A DNA stretch of 64,000 nt from Himantopus leucocephalus (Eukaryota; Chordata; Aves; Charadriiformes; Recurvirostridae), in the NCBI GenBank assembly GCA_003993805.1, contig RSEF01000005.1, positions 39,794,793 to 39,858,792 of the forward strand. The letters are read 5' to 3'. The notes beneath the pieces are model-generated. The model searched no databases and was not told the DNA's origin. It was given only the letters and a program-made list of their open reading frames with translations. Both the position numbers and the translations under genes were made by a program. This document shows, piece after piece, positions 25,118 through 37,800 of the stretch (positions are counted from its first letter, which is position 1; every line of letters begins with the position of its first letter).

Positions 25118-26725
25118 AAAATGTCAAAGTCTCCATATTCCCTATTAACAAACGCCTCTTCTGCATTAGAAAAATACTGACAGTGTAAAGATGAGTGTGA
25201 TCTTTTGTTTTGTCTGTTTACTATAACACAATGGAGATCATTCAAATAACTTTATAGTTACTTTATATCCAAAAAGGGCATTATGTATTTACTCGTACAG
25301 ATGTTGAAGAATACTGCAGGTGGTATGAACACAGAGTGATATATCCAGAGGAGCTTAAAGGATTTAGGTGCCGATCTTACATTGTAATATGGATATATTA
25401 ACCCCTTAAGACTATTCTGAGAGGCTCAACTCAACTACATAATATAGGTCCCTAATTTCAACTGTCAGCCCATGATTCTCATATCTAAAGCAGATCTGGA
25501 TCTGGTTCCTGAAGTCAACGGAGGAGCCTGCTAGGATACTGAATGACTGAGCGGACCAACAATGACAGATGTGGTCTATTAGATGATAACTGTCCAGCTA
25601 CGGGGGTATAGAAATTTATAAGCTAAACTGCTGAAGAAGGAGGTAAATTTAAATTTGAGCAACTCAACAGTTCCACAGAAAAGGCTAGGAAGACTGCATG
25701 TTTAGAAAAGGACTTGGCTCCCAGCTAAGCTGCGTGAAAAGCTTGTACATAGCACAGCTGAAGAACCCTATTTTAAATATTCCTAAGCATCCATCGCTAT
25801 TATTTCTTTTAAAATAATAGTCAAATTATACTAATAAAGATGCAAGCTACAGCTTTTAAAATCAAGCACTCAGCAATCAAGGAATCCCAAAAGTTAAAGT
25901 TTCTCTGAAGTAAATGTGCTACATTCCTGTTTCCCTGTTAAATATAGATTTTCAAGTATCCCATTAAACCTGAGTTAAATATATAATATGTGCAGCATGT
26001 ACATATTAATGCAGTGGAAAATTATTAATTTTTAGACTATCTTCAGGTATGAGTGCTTAATTTCACAATGCTTGTGTCAATTTACTGACAGTTTACAGAC
26101 AAGGGAAACACTGTGAGCATAGACACCTACTCTGCAAGACACCGTCTACATTTTCATGTGATAGTCTCAAAAGGAAATTATAGAAAGGAGGTTTATAATC
26201 AAACCTTTCAGAGTAGCTATAGAAGTCTAAAATTTGTGAACACAGAATAATTATAACAATAGTTCACTGACTTCTAAGAAGAGCTGTTGAGCTGGGCCTT
26301 GCAGAGATCAGTTCTTGATCCCAAATTATATAACTGAACCGAAGAATTTTCTGCAGAGGATGCTTACATGCAGATGTAACAGATCTTACATGCAGATGGC
26401 AGCAAGAAAGAGGGGGCAGGCAAGTAGGTAAAACTTAAATATGGTCTAAAACTACTGAACAAAGATAGGAAAAATAATGGCCAAAGTAAGGCAAAGCATG
26501 GAGCAGTATTAGAAAATCTCAAGGGTAAAAAAATTCAGAAAGGAAGGACCATGGGTCTATGTACATGTCAGGATAAGGACAATAAACAGAAAGCAGGCAA
26601 TGGCCTTAGAAGATTTTGCATCTTGTTAAGAATTATGAAATTACTGCAAGTCATAATTATAAGATACATATAGGGTTTTTTTTTCCTTTAAATGCAAATA
26701 CATCATAGCTGTATTTCCCACAGGA
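25118..26725. other. Intergenic, no gene seen
   Basis: AT-rich DNA. No coding signature, repeat family or RNA gene was recognised. Confidence 0.6.
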
Positions 26726-26959
26726 CATTTCATCAAAATCCNTATTTCATCAAAATCCCATTCCAGTGCTGTCTGAACAGGGCTTTCCAAATTTTGATAG
26801 AGTGAGATACCAAAAGGTCAGCAAAAACATTTGCTTTGAAGGAATGCAGCNCATTTCATCAAAATCCCATTCCAATGCTGTCTGAACAGGGCTTTCCAAA
26901 TTTTGATAGAGTGAAATACCAAAAGGTCAGCAAAAACATTTGCTTTGAAGGAATGCAGC
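26726..26959. repeat. Nested duplication around two single Ns (likely assembly artefact)
   Basis: A 16-base stub (26726-26741), an N (26742), a 108-base copy (26743-26850), another N (26851) and a second 108-base copy (26852-26959). The two long copies differ at three positions (first base T/C, CAG/CAA, GAG/GAA), and the stub equals the start of the copies. Two successive unmerged contig overlaps explain this better than a real tandem array. Confidence 0.88.
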
Positions 26960-28589
26960 TCCTATTGGAGAATTAGTTTTGCAATTCAGAGCCTTTATTT
27001 GATGAATTTAATAGGCACATGTCAACATTTTAGGGAAGCAGTCTTAGCTGTTTCAGCTGGGGTAGTGCTTAAAATTAGGCACCAGCTTTAGCATCTTGTT
27101 GAACCAGGATTCATAACCTTGGTTGGAGAGATGCCTTTTCCTGGGTACCCAGGTAGCAACAGAAGTAAAGTGCTCTTCTTCTGAAATTAATGCTCGGAAA
27201 AATAAATAAAAACTTCTATTCTGGAGAGGACTTGTTATGTCCTATTCTGTTTTAATCCAATGGGTAGGATACTATCAATTTGCTATTTATAAACTGAGAT
27301 AATTTAGAGCAGCACTGATAATCTGAATACTAATGAAAAATACATTTACAGCAGTCAGTGCCAAGCTGCACCACTTGCCTGGGGCTCTGGGAAGAATCCA
27401 GGGTATTGTTTTTATCTTTGAAGCTCCAAATGATTTCAGTTTAGTTTTTTTCCTGAAGTGTTGTCTCTTTTGCTATGTGCTACAGCTGACTTAAACAGAA
27501 GTACGCAGCGTGAGCTTTTCAATGCAGGGGAAAAATCTGCTTATACATTACGCAGGCTCCTTAGCTCAGCACTTCACTCTTTAGCACAACAAACCTCCAG
27601 CACTGGTACATTCTGCAAAGCACCCACCTTTCTCTGGGTGTTAGGGACAAAATTAAAGTGCGAGTTCAGAAATTATGTTAATGTAATATTCAGCAGAAGA
27701 AAGAGTGCTAGTAATTATGACAGTGGTGATCAGCAAACAGAACTTGTGCCAATTTATTAAAGTTTACTGTGATTTTGAAGTGTTTAAAGGCACCTAGAGT
27801 TGGAAAGAGGTGTATATCTTTAGCATTTTATGAACCAAATAAAAAGGAACAATAGCCCAAAAGCAAAAGAAAATTCTTTTCCGTTTCAAAATCATTTTCA
27901 CTCAAACAACGATATTTGCTATTGAAGAACTTAGTGGTTCTGTCTTTATATTTTTCAAGGTGGTTTTGGTGGGAGATGCTTTTATACGCCTCAGAGATCC
28001 ATTTCAGGGATCAAAGCTGCAGAAGATTTAATATTACCATGATAGCTCTGTCCCTGAATGTTGAAAGAAATTCCAGATTATTCCCTCCATTAGTAGTCAC
28101 ACTATTAAAATATCTGAAAGTGGACATAACTGCCAAGTTGCAGATATTTAAATCTTCTGATCCCTCTTTTTAAACTAGTATCTCCGGCAATCCACTTCTT
28201 GCCAGTTTCCTACAAATTCTCTCCAAATTACCAGTATCTTTCCAGCAATGACAGCTTCCAATATCTTATTGTTTCACCAGCTTTAGTGAGCATGCCATGT
28301 AATTTCCTCCGTCTTTATGGGAGGCCTGGATTTACTGTGGCCAGCTTTACTGCCAGAGGCGATTGCAAGTGTATTCAGTTTTACTGTGCACTACATGCAG
28401 TGAGCACATAATCATCTTTTGGAGCCATTCTGCTCTGGCCTGTCTATTCCATTAGATATGAATGTTTAACATACTTTGTCTTAGCTGTATTTGCACATGT
28501 TTTTTTCCCTATTCTCATTTTCTCACATGCTCTCATTTTTCTAATCTCTTAGATCACTTTGGATTATTTCTGTTCTGTTCATGCTTGCA
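26960..28589. other. Intergenic, no gene seen
   Basis: No supported gene. An open frame of 100 codons at 27458-27760 has no recognisable domain or splice context. Confidence 0.55.
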
Positions 28590-28680
28590 TAATGCATTAC
28601 ATAATTTAATCTGTGAAATTTCAGATGATACCAAATTTTTTCAGCTAGCAGCTGCAACACAGATCAAGGCCTTCTGAGAT
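28590..28680 (+). repeat. Possible CR1 reverse transcriptase remnant
   Basis: One frame reads ISDDTKFFQL, close to the CR1-family catalytic box F-A-D-D-T-K-L. The surroundings are too decayed to confirm a LINE, so this rests on about ten residues. Confidence 0.35.
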
Positions 28681-30929
28681 AGTGAAAGTAGGAAGAAAAC
28701 CTGTGCCCTGTTTGCATATAGGAATCATTACTGTTTCTCTAAAAGAAGACATTTGCCATCAACAGGAAGAAAGCAAAGATCCAGTTTCTGCTTAGTAAAT
28801 AGTAGGAGGACATCAACAACACTGCAGACTACTTCATGGTCTTTTGCATACTTTCTTTTGTAATGATCACTGAATAAATAACAGTACATCACCTCCACCA
28901 TCTCTTGATATCCTCCACGTTCATTCATCCTCCCTTATATTTCCATGTATATGGCAGCGTAACCTCCAGTATCTTTCCGATGTTTATGTGCTTCTCCCTT
29001 CATTTTTTCATTGGAAACATTTTGTACCCCAAAACAACCTGTTGCTAGAGGTAAAGATAACAGGCTCAAAAGCAAAGGAAAGATCCCAGGTCTCTTAACT
29101 AATATAGCTACATCCAGCCACTGCTAAAGTAGGCATATGTCTGCTCCATCACTCCAGGAAAGCTGCATTTTTCAGAAGTGGAATTTCTCAGGTAGTTGAG
29201 CATTCATCACTTGAAGTTAAAACTTGGTTCAAATGTCTGGACTTGATCTATCTTTGCAGGTCATTGGAGATTCAGTCAGGGCAAATTGCCTCCTCTGACA
29301 CCGAGAAGTAACAATCTGCCAGGGTGTTACATCTGTGCTCCATATTCTGTTCTGGCCAGCAAATTACTTAGATGTTTATTCAGTGTTACAGCACTGGTGG
29401 GGGAAGGGGAGAGGAGACTGCATTTTCCTTCATTCTTGAAAGCTTCATGGTTTGATCCAAATGAGGTGATTACATTTTGCAGGGTTGCTTCAGCTGCCTG
29501 TCCAGAGATGAAACTGCAAGAGGCAGGGCGGGCTGAAGCTGCCAGTCCTTGCCCATGAGCTGGAATTAGCAGTTGGACAGAACTGCAAAATAAAATTTCA
29601 CAATCTTTCTTAACTGTGCATGTTCTGTGTTCAAGCTATTGTCATTTGACAAAAACAGTATCTTTGCAGGAATTAAGTAAATTTCTCAACATTTCAGACC
29701 TTCCAAATCAGGAACACATTCTGCAGTAAGCATTTCTGAATCTGGAGTGGTTCTCATAATCTGAATCCGGCCAAATGCCATCTAGCCCACCTTAGATAAG
29801 ATACTCTTGCAAAATGCGGCTCTCCATGAAATTTATTTGTGATCATTAGCACTGAAGTTCCCTTTGGAACTAATTTTCCTCTGGAACTGAGCAGGACTTT
29901 CTCTGCTTGAGTCTTCCCAAATATTTGAGTTGGTTGCTGAATGGAGACACAGAATACTATGTCTTAATTTAGTGAAAATAAATCCCACTGAACTGAAGGT
30001 AAGTTTTATCTGGATACTTTAGAGAGAAATGCCTTTAAAATATCCCCCAAAATATCAGTCAAATAAATTAATCTGGCTTTCAAAGATTTTTATTTCAGAA
30101 AGCTTTAACATATACAACGGCACTCACCATTTCCCAATAGAATAAAAAACATTGGGGGGAAGGGAACAGGAAGATGTATGAAGGTTAAAGGATCAAAATT
30201 AGGGTATCCCAAGAAACATCAGGTCGAAAATCTTTGTCAGCATTCATACTGTCCTAGGAAAGAAATCAAGTAGACTGTCTTAGAAGGAATAGTCTTGCAA
30301 GCCCCATAATCAGAGTACTCTGACAAACCTGCTCTTTGTGGTCAGATGAAAAAATAACCTTGCTATAACTAGAAGAGTCAAGGCTCTGAAGACAACCACA
30401 TATGAATGTAAAAAGCGAAGCTATAACCAAAAAAGCACAGCTGAAACAAGTGCAGCAATTGGATATACATAAATAAACACACGTTGTCCTTCCTTCCATG
30501 AACAAGCACTCAGTGGAGGCCCTCCTATAAGCGTGCCTGCCATGTGCCCACGCTGACAGCTCTGTGGAGGCTGTTGGAGGCTGCTGAAGGACACAAGGAG
30601 CAAGGAGGTGAAGATGAGGTGAGGGAGTAAAATGACCTCGCAGGGAGAAGATGCCCCACAGGAGATGCTGCAGCCTAGGGTTCAAAGCCTGCTGGTACCA
30701 AAGGTGCCAAAACAGCACCCAGAGGGAGGCCTACACGCCCCCTGGGCCAACACACTGTGACTCTGACCACCGAGGTGGTCTTTTACCTGATGGCTGCAAC
30801 GGACCTGAGCTGAGAAAAGCCTCAGGGTCCCAGAGAGGTTTGAGGAAAAAGCAAAAGCTAAGATGCTTCCTCAGACTTGGGAAAGGGGACTGCTCGCCAC
30901 ACTGGAGAGAGAGGTACTGCAGGAGAGGC
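28681..30929. other. Intergenic DNA upstream of the MBIP CpG island
   Basis: AT-rich up to about 30.5 kb, then GC rises toward the island. A minus-strand open frame of 150 codons (30266-30718) would be divergent from MBIP, but it has no recognisable domain, no CpG-island start of its own and low-complexity composition. I do not call it a gene. Confidence 0.55.
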
Positions 30930-31830
30930 TTCTCCACACACCACAGCGTGGAAACCCAGAGGACGGGCAGAGCCCGGTCAGGACAGCCAGGCCCGAGGCT
31001 GCCTCCCCTGCCCGGGCCCTGCTGCCACAGCCGAGGAGCTGCCCCGAGCCGCCGCTCCTAGGCCCTGGGGCAGAGCAGCCCCTAGTCGAGCCGGGCAGCC
31101 AGGCCCGGGAGCCCAGGAGGGAGCCCAGGAGGAACCCGCGCCCCCACCGCAGCCGGTGACGGTTACCCGCCCGCCGCCCGCCAGCGCCAGCCACCGACCC
31201 GCTCCCCCCGCGCAGCGCCGGCCTTGGGAGCGCAGCCGGCGATTGGCTGGCGCGCCTGTCCATCAGTCCGTGGGGGGCGGGGCCAGCGGGCACGGCCAGC
31301 CGAGGCGTTCGTCATCGCGGAGCGACGGCGGGGACGTTGCTGGCGGCGGCGGTGGGGGCCCGGCCCGGTGTCATGGCGGCGGCGGCGGCGCCCAGCCCGC
31401 TCCAGCCCGGCGGCCACGCTGCGGAGATCGGCGCCGACCCTGCGGCCTCGGAGGTGGCGAGCAGCGCCCTGCGCTCCCTGGCCGGGCTGGCGGGGCAGGT
31501 GAGTGCGGGGCGGGCGGAAGGACAGGCCTGGGGCAGGGCTGGCCCGGGCGCCGCGGGCCCCGCACCGCGCCCGGCTCGCCCCGCCTTGGGGGCCCGAGCA
31601 GGGCCTGTTCCCGCTTCTCCCCGGCCTGCGGGGCCCTTCTGGGCTCCAGGGGTAAAGTACGGCGCCGGAGAGAAAAGAAGCCCGCCACAAACGAGGTAGC
31701 GGCCTCGCTGCTGGAGGTTGTTCCGGCCTGGCTCCTGTCAGGGCTGGGGGCTGGCGGTGCCGGCTGCGTCCCTCCTGGCGGGGGCCGCCCCAGGGTGCGT
31801 GGCCTGCTGCTGCGTCTCACAGTGGTGGCC
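30930..31830. promoter_or_regulatory. CpG island spanning the MBIP promoter and exon 1
   Basis: About 900 bases of very GC-rich DNA dense in CpG, the only such block of this size in the window. Within it, an inverted CCAAT box (ATTGG, 31242-31246) and a GC box (GGGGCGGGGC, 31274-31283) lie 130 and 90-100 bases before the MBIP ATG, the usual spacing for a TATA-less housekeeping promoter. No TATA box is seen. Transcription probably starts around 31290-31340. The island continues about 330 bases into intron 1. Long open frames on both strands here (up to 332 codons) are a by-product of few AT-rich stop codons. Confidence 0.85.
31373..31498 (+). CDS. MBIP: MBIP coding exon 1 (residues 1-42)
   Basis: Begins MAAAAAPSPLQPGG and ends SLAGLAGQ at the perfect donor CAG|GTGAGT. 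Phase 0. The 5' UTR is GC-rich and lies just upstream, probably less than 100 bases long. The leading GCG run encodes the polyalanine start and is a likely site of length variation. Confidence 0.93.
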
Positions 31831-34800
31831 GTGCCTTTGCCTTTTAGTGACAGGACGTCTCATGTCACTTTGTAGTGTGACGGATGATCTCTCCCATGAG
31901 AAACTGGAGTCTGCCTAATTGCTGTATCTTAACTATTAATTATTCTGAATTGAAAAGGTACTAAAAGTGTACTGTGCATTAAATCAAAATAAATGATCAG
32001 GAGCTTGAAGTTAGCCTTGCCTTGGTAATAACATACTATGAAACACACAGGGCATCTCAGTGGGTCAGAACTTTTAAAGCAGCTTTGCTGTGTGGTACTT
32101 AAGTTGAAACACCTACTTTAGGTTTAGTAATGGCTATGAATTATTTAACAGATGTTACGGTAGTGGTAGGAGGCCCTTATCAGGAGAAGGTTTTAGTAAC
32201 AACTTAATTATTACCATAAATAATTTACAGATTAATTCCTTTTCCACTGTGGAAGCATATATGTAGTTCTGTGAAGGCAGTAGAAGCACACTTTTGCTTC
32301 TGAAATTAGACAACAGTTTGAAGGTTTGGGGCCAGGTGATGAGCAGTATCTGTGGGAGATAATATAACTTAATGTATGTTTATGTTACAAAAATACTCAG
32401 AAACTGCCTGTGTTAGATACAGAGGCAGTTTAGTAGTAGCTGCTGACTGATCTGAAATTATTTTTTAGAGCATTTCACCTCTCATCTGAATAGAATTGTG
32501 TATTTCCTTCTCACCTCAAAGTCTGCTAGTGATTGTCTGTTGTCAAACAAAAGTAATCCAAAATTAAGGGCCTGAAAATTCCTGTCTGTAAAGTGATTAA
32601 AATCTATCTTGGCTTTTGAACAGGAGTGCAGTGCTGAACAACCTTATGATCATACACTGCTGGTTCTTCCTGGTGAAAATTCTAAATGTCATCAGTGAAG
32701 AACTAGTGACTGTCATTTTATCTGGATGCGACACTGTCATTCATACTCTTGTTCTTACAATGTTAACATGAGTGAAAAGTTGAACTCTCGTATTTATGAA
32801 AAACACAAAGAATAATAAAGGAAAAGTTTCCTAAGCTCTTAACTAGGATACCAATCACAAGTTTAATTAATTGTTTTCAAAACTACATTAAACACTTTAG
32901 TTTCTCCCTCTTCTTCAGTGGCTTACTTGTTCTCCAAAGTTTGCTCTATGTCTAGCAATGTCATTGGAGAGAGCTTAGTGATTTTTAACAATCTTTGGGT
33001 GTGCACAGACAATTGCAAGAGATCAATTTAGCGTTGCTACATCCCTTCAGTAGAGTTACAGTAGTTATGATGCATGGTAAAATTGTCTTCATTGGCATTT
33101 GGAGTGTATTCCTTCCATGACAACAAACCCATTTTACTGTGCACTGCACTGAACTATAAGTAGGGGTCTGGTTGCTCCATCTTAGGTGAGAAGGCCCTTT
33201 TAATTGCTCATTTGTGATTGTTCCCAATTATTGGGTTACACTCTTGTCTGCCAGCACTTAAGTTCTGGTAGACTTAAATGTGGTGTTTTACCAACTTACT
33301 GACTGTGGCAATCCATCTTGCGTTTTGAACTGAAACTACTGATTCCCTGTTTTCCTTTTATAGAGATGACGAACATGTGCCAGATGGTTAGCTGTCACAG
33401 TTTGCAATCCATTGTAGTAGTTTGAGTTGGATTTATGCTAGCAAGTTGGACTGTAAACAGGAATATTTCTGGCACAGGAATTTTTTTACTAGAGTAGTCA
33501 ATTGCAGCACAGTGACAAGGACATCTGGAGATAACAGCTCTTAAAACCAATATGACTGATTGTGAAGTTCTTTAAACCCCAAGTGACAGTCAGTGTCCTT
33601 CTTAAAAAAATTTCAAAGGGCTGAAATAGGATCCTGTAAATTGCTATAGAATGGGCTGTGGACTTGTAAATATACAAAGGCTTTGAAGTTACCAAATCAC
33701 AGGATTTATAAACCTGCTTGTCACAGTTCTTACAGGTAGAAGGATGTGAAACACTGAGAAAACTAATTCCATTGTACTAGAAATGTGTTTGGATGCAGGT
33801 GGGGTTTATTCTTTGCTTCTACTTAAAAACAATGTCTGTGAGTTTAAAATATCACTGGTCTCTATGTTATTCTAAGACAGAAGCTCTACTGTTTTTGTAC
33901 ATTGAACCACCTGGACAGGAGTTATATACTATGATATGAAGGCACACATCAGCTGATTCTTTTTGAAAAAGGAGGCTTATTAGGAAATTGCAGCAGGACT
34001 CCTGTTGCATTACGATGACTTACATCTATGCCTCTTTTACCCTGTCAGTGGTCTGTCATGTAGCATATAGCAGATGTTACTCTAGAAACTTTGGGAAGAA
34101 ATACATGCTTCAGATGATCACATAGGCACAGTGGCTTAATTCTTAAAGTTTTATTCTTACTAAATTCTAAATACATTCTTGATTTTGTAAGGTGTTTAAA
34201 ACTAGTATTTCCTAAAACATTACTTTTTCTACATCCTATGTAGTTTTAGTACGAAACAGGAATAACCTGTGTGAAAATTATCTAAAATACATTATATATT
34301 TAGTCAGACTTTCTCCGTTGCTATATAATTTGGAATCTAACCCTGGATTTAACAAGGCTGTTCTTTGACTAAAGAAGGAAGGTTCAGGCTTATAGTTCTT
34401 TACATACAAAATTGTGATAATGCTGGGGTTTAAAACTAACGTAGAACAACTTAGTATCCACTGCTTTGCCTTCCGAGTGAGGGAGGCATTCTTGTGTTTA
34501 GTTCACATTGTTTCCTCATAGAGTGTGTGGTGGATTCAGGAAACGTGCATATGCATTCTGTGTTCTTGTCCATTACATTTGATGCCAGTAGAAGTTAGAA
34601 ATCTTTAGACCGTATTTTTAAAGGTCACTTTTGTCATCTGCCTGAGGTCTCTTTTTCTTTTTTACCCCCTGTTTTAAAAAAAAATAAAAAATAGAAGGAG
34701 TGACATGTAGATGTACAAATATGCATGTGACTTGGGAATTCTGTGTCTCAAACAGAGTACCTGTAGGTCCTCTTGATTTTAAACAAGAGTTTTATCTGTA

Positions 34801-37800
34801 GTTAGAATTTGGGGGTCACTGGTTGGAGAACAACCTGCTTGGCTTTGGGAAATGAAAGTGCTCCTTACTTCAAGATGTTGAGAAGAGCTTTAGTGTAACA
34901 AAAATGGCAAAGGTGGGTGTGAAAGTGTGTAGTTCATAAGTGATTATTAACAATCAGCTTCGTATTAGAAAGTGAAAGTTTACTTTTAGCTTATAGAAGA
35001 TATATAGATCCTTTAAATAAAACTTCAGATTCACTGTGTACATTTCTCTTTATTGCTTTGGGAGTTTAATATTGCAATTCATTGGCAAAGAAAATAGACT
35101 GTGGCAATTGTTATTTTGTTCTGAATGCATATGAAGGGAAATAGTGTGCTTTGGAAATGGGTTTGATAGTGGTGCTGTGTAGTCTACAGTTCATTCAACC
35201 TTGAGATTTTTTAAAAGATTTATTTTTTTTAAACAGTTATTTTTTTATATAAAGCCTCCTTTGGATTAGCAGCAAGTAAAAATGTCAAGAATGTGGCATG
35301 GTGCAGTATCAGAACCTTGCTCATACAGGCTTAGATAGCCTTGCAAATCTCAGAATAAAATAGATGAACGTACAGGAGGCTGCCACCCCGGGTGCATGTT
35401 TCTTGCTACTGGTGGTTCTGTCATCTGCTAAAAGAAAAGATTTGAGCGATTAACAGGAACAGTATGTTTTCATACGATAGTTAATGAATTGAGAATTGAC
35501 TGAAGTTAAAGATCAAATTAATACAATGAAAGTGTGATGACTGAGTAAGGAATTTTGAATTTTTGAATATGTTCCACAAATACTAGCTTACTTTGAAAAT
35601 GACAGCTGCTTGAATTCTAGTTAACGTCAAACCTCTTCAACGTCCTCATATAAAAATGGGGTCTGTATGAGATTGAGGACAATTGTTGTCCTGTAGAAGT
35701 CTTGTACGCTTTTGTGACGTTAATACAACATAACAACATAATTTTTTGTTGTGTTTCTTTTGCCCTCTTGAAGCTTAACCTTGGAGACGATATCGTGAAA
35801 GTTGTAATCGATTGGAGCAAGCTTCAAAGCACATCAGCACTTCAGCCAACGTTGCTCTTTAGTGCACTTCAGCAGCATATTTTATGTTTGCAGGTAAATA
35901 TTTCATTGGACGCATTCGACTTGACAAAAGTGATCAACAACTGAACTGTAAAATTTATTGCTATGTCCAACAAAAAAGCACGCAAAAGTATTATACTCTT
36001 GGGATTCCACTATGCTTCATAGGTACTCACACTTACGGATTTTTCAGATTAGTGGTGGGAATAGCCACTGTAGGTGAGCAGGCTGAATAAATGCAGCCTC
36101 ATTGATTTCTAGACTTGCATTGTAAATGTGATACATTTCCATCTATGGTGGGTTATAATTAAGCAATAAGACACGGCAGGTGTGTGTCATGCTATGATAA
36201 TGATTCCATGCGTTGGGTGAGTTTTGAGGCTCATGGAGTGCTTTCAGTGGTTCAAGAAGTGGCATTATCCCAGCATGACACATCCTGGAGTGTCTTACTG
36301 CAATTAAATATATTTTCAGCGTAGTTTTTTTTTTTTTTAAAGCGTAATTTCTTTGACATTAATGTCTCATCTTGCCAAGTAGCCAGTCACCATTACTGTC
36401 ATTTCTTTTAACTATTTGAAACTTTCCAACCCTGCCAAAAGTACATGTAATTTAGTTGCATGGCAGGGAGGGTGAGCAGTTTGTCAGCTAGTAACTGAAC
36501 AGTGTTTTGACCTTGATAGTTCTTCTGTAAAAGGTGGGGATTTTAACACCAGTTTTTTGCTTCACCTAGTCAATGAATTATTTCAAGTGTGTAGTACTGA
36601 GAGGGCGAAAAAGGAAGTTCCTGTATTTGCTTGTCTGTAGGTAAAAGAAAGACCCTTTATGTTTTCCAGACATCCACCAAATCTTTGGTGTGATAAACAA
36701 AAAGAGAAAATATGCAAGATAAAAGCAAGTAAAATTTACATCCAGCTGTAAGAACACTGCAAGTAGGAATTTGATTCCATTCAGGAAATGTGACTGGTAA
36801 AAATCATGTTGTCTTTTAAAAAATATAGAGGGAAAATAACCAGTGAAATTCAGACTAGATGAAACTGGTAAAAATTAAAAAGAGGGGTGTGACATATGTA
36901 TGTACTGAGGTTTTGTTATTACATCTTGTGTAAGAGTTATTGCAGTAGAATAATAAGCATTTATTTTTGCTGCTACAAATGTCAGTGCATTCTGTCATTT
37001 AATTTCATGACCTAAGTAGATAATCAACCGTGTCAAAAAAAGCATGCGTTAAGGATAACGCCTATATATTTCATGTCTGTGTTCTCTCATTCACTTGAGC
37101 AACTGCAGTTTCAAGTGGAGAATGTAGTGCTGTGGTGATAAAGTAAAGGCTTTACAGTGTGAAAGCATTGGCTTTTATGTTAAGGAGGAAAAATACTAAG
37201 CCTTACTGTTCTGAGTAGGCATTTGAATGACATGTTAATTAAGTGGCATTGGTGCCAATGACTGAAGCTTTGATTTAGCTAGTAACAGATGAGTAGCAGT
37301 CAGATTTTTGCAGAAATTTGGGAGTTTTCCTATGCAAACCTCTAAAAGGCACAGGTCAAAAAGGCCAGAATCATGGTGTGCACAGTATTTGGAACTATAG
37401 CTTTTTTTTCTTTAATTTTATTACTGTGTTCCATCAGATGTTGTAATTCCTAAAATTATTTCAGTTGGTCTGTTTTCGAAATGGTAATAGTACTTGGCTT
37501 TTTGCTATTTGTTTTTGCGCTTTTCTTGTTTTTTTTTTTTTTTTTNTTCTTTGTTCAGCCTCTTTTAGAAAAACTCCAGTCTTTGATTAAAGAGGAAAAT
37601 ATAGGCCATGTTGAACTTGCAGGTAAAACAGAAGGCCAAAGTTGTGAAACAAGTTTAGATGTTTTTGATGGTAACGGTCAGACTGAAGAAAAGTATGCAA
37701 GTTATGACTTGGGAGATCTGAAGGATGCTCATATTAATTTTGATCCAGAGGTGGTCCAAATAAAAGCTGGAAAAGCAGAAGTAAGTGATTTACCTAAATT

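Noticed and set aside
30266..30718. Minus-strand open frame of 150 codons upstream of MBIP
   Set aside because: No domain, no conserved motif and no exon structure. A divergent RNA is possible, but a protein is not supported.
30877..31875. Open frame of 332 codons through the CpG island on the + strand
   Set aside because: It crosses the MBIP start region and donor in another frame, is Pro/Gly/Arg/Ala-rich as any GC-rich frame is, and similar long frames exist on both strands there. MBIP exon 1 explains the site.
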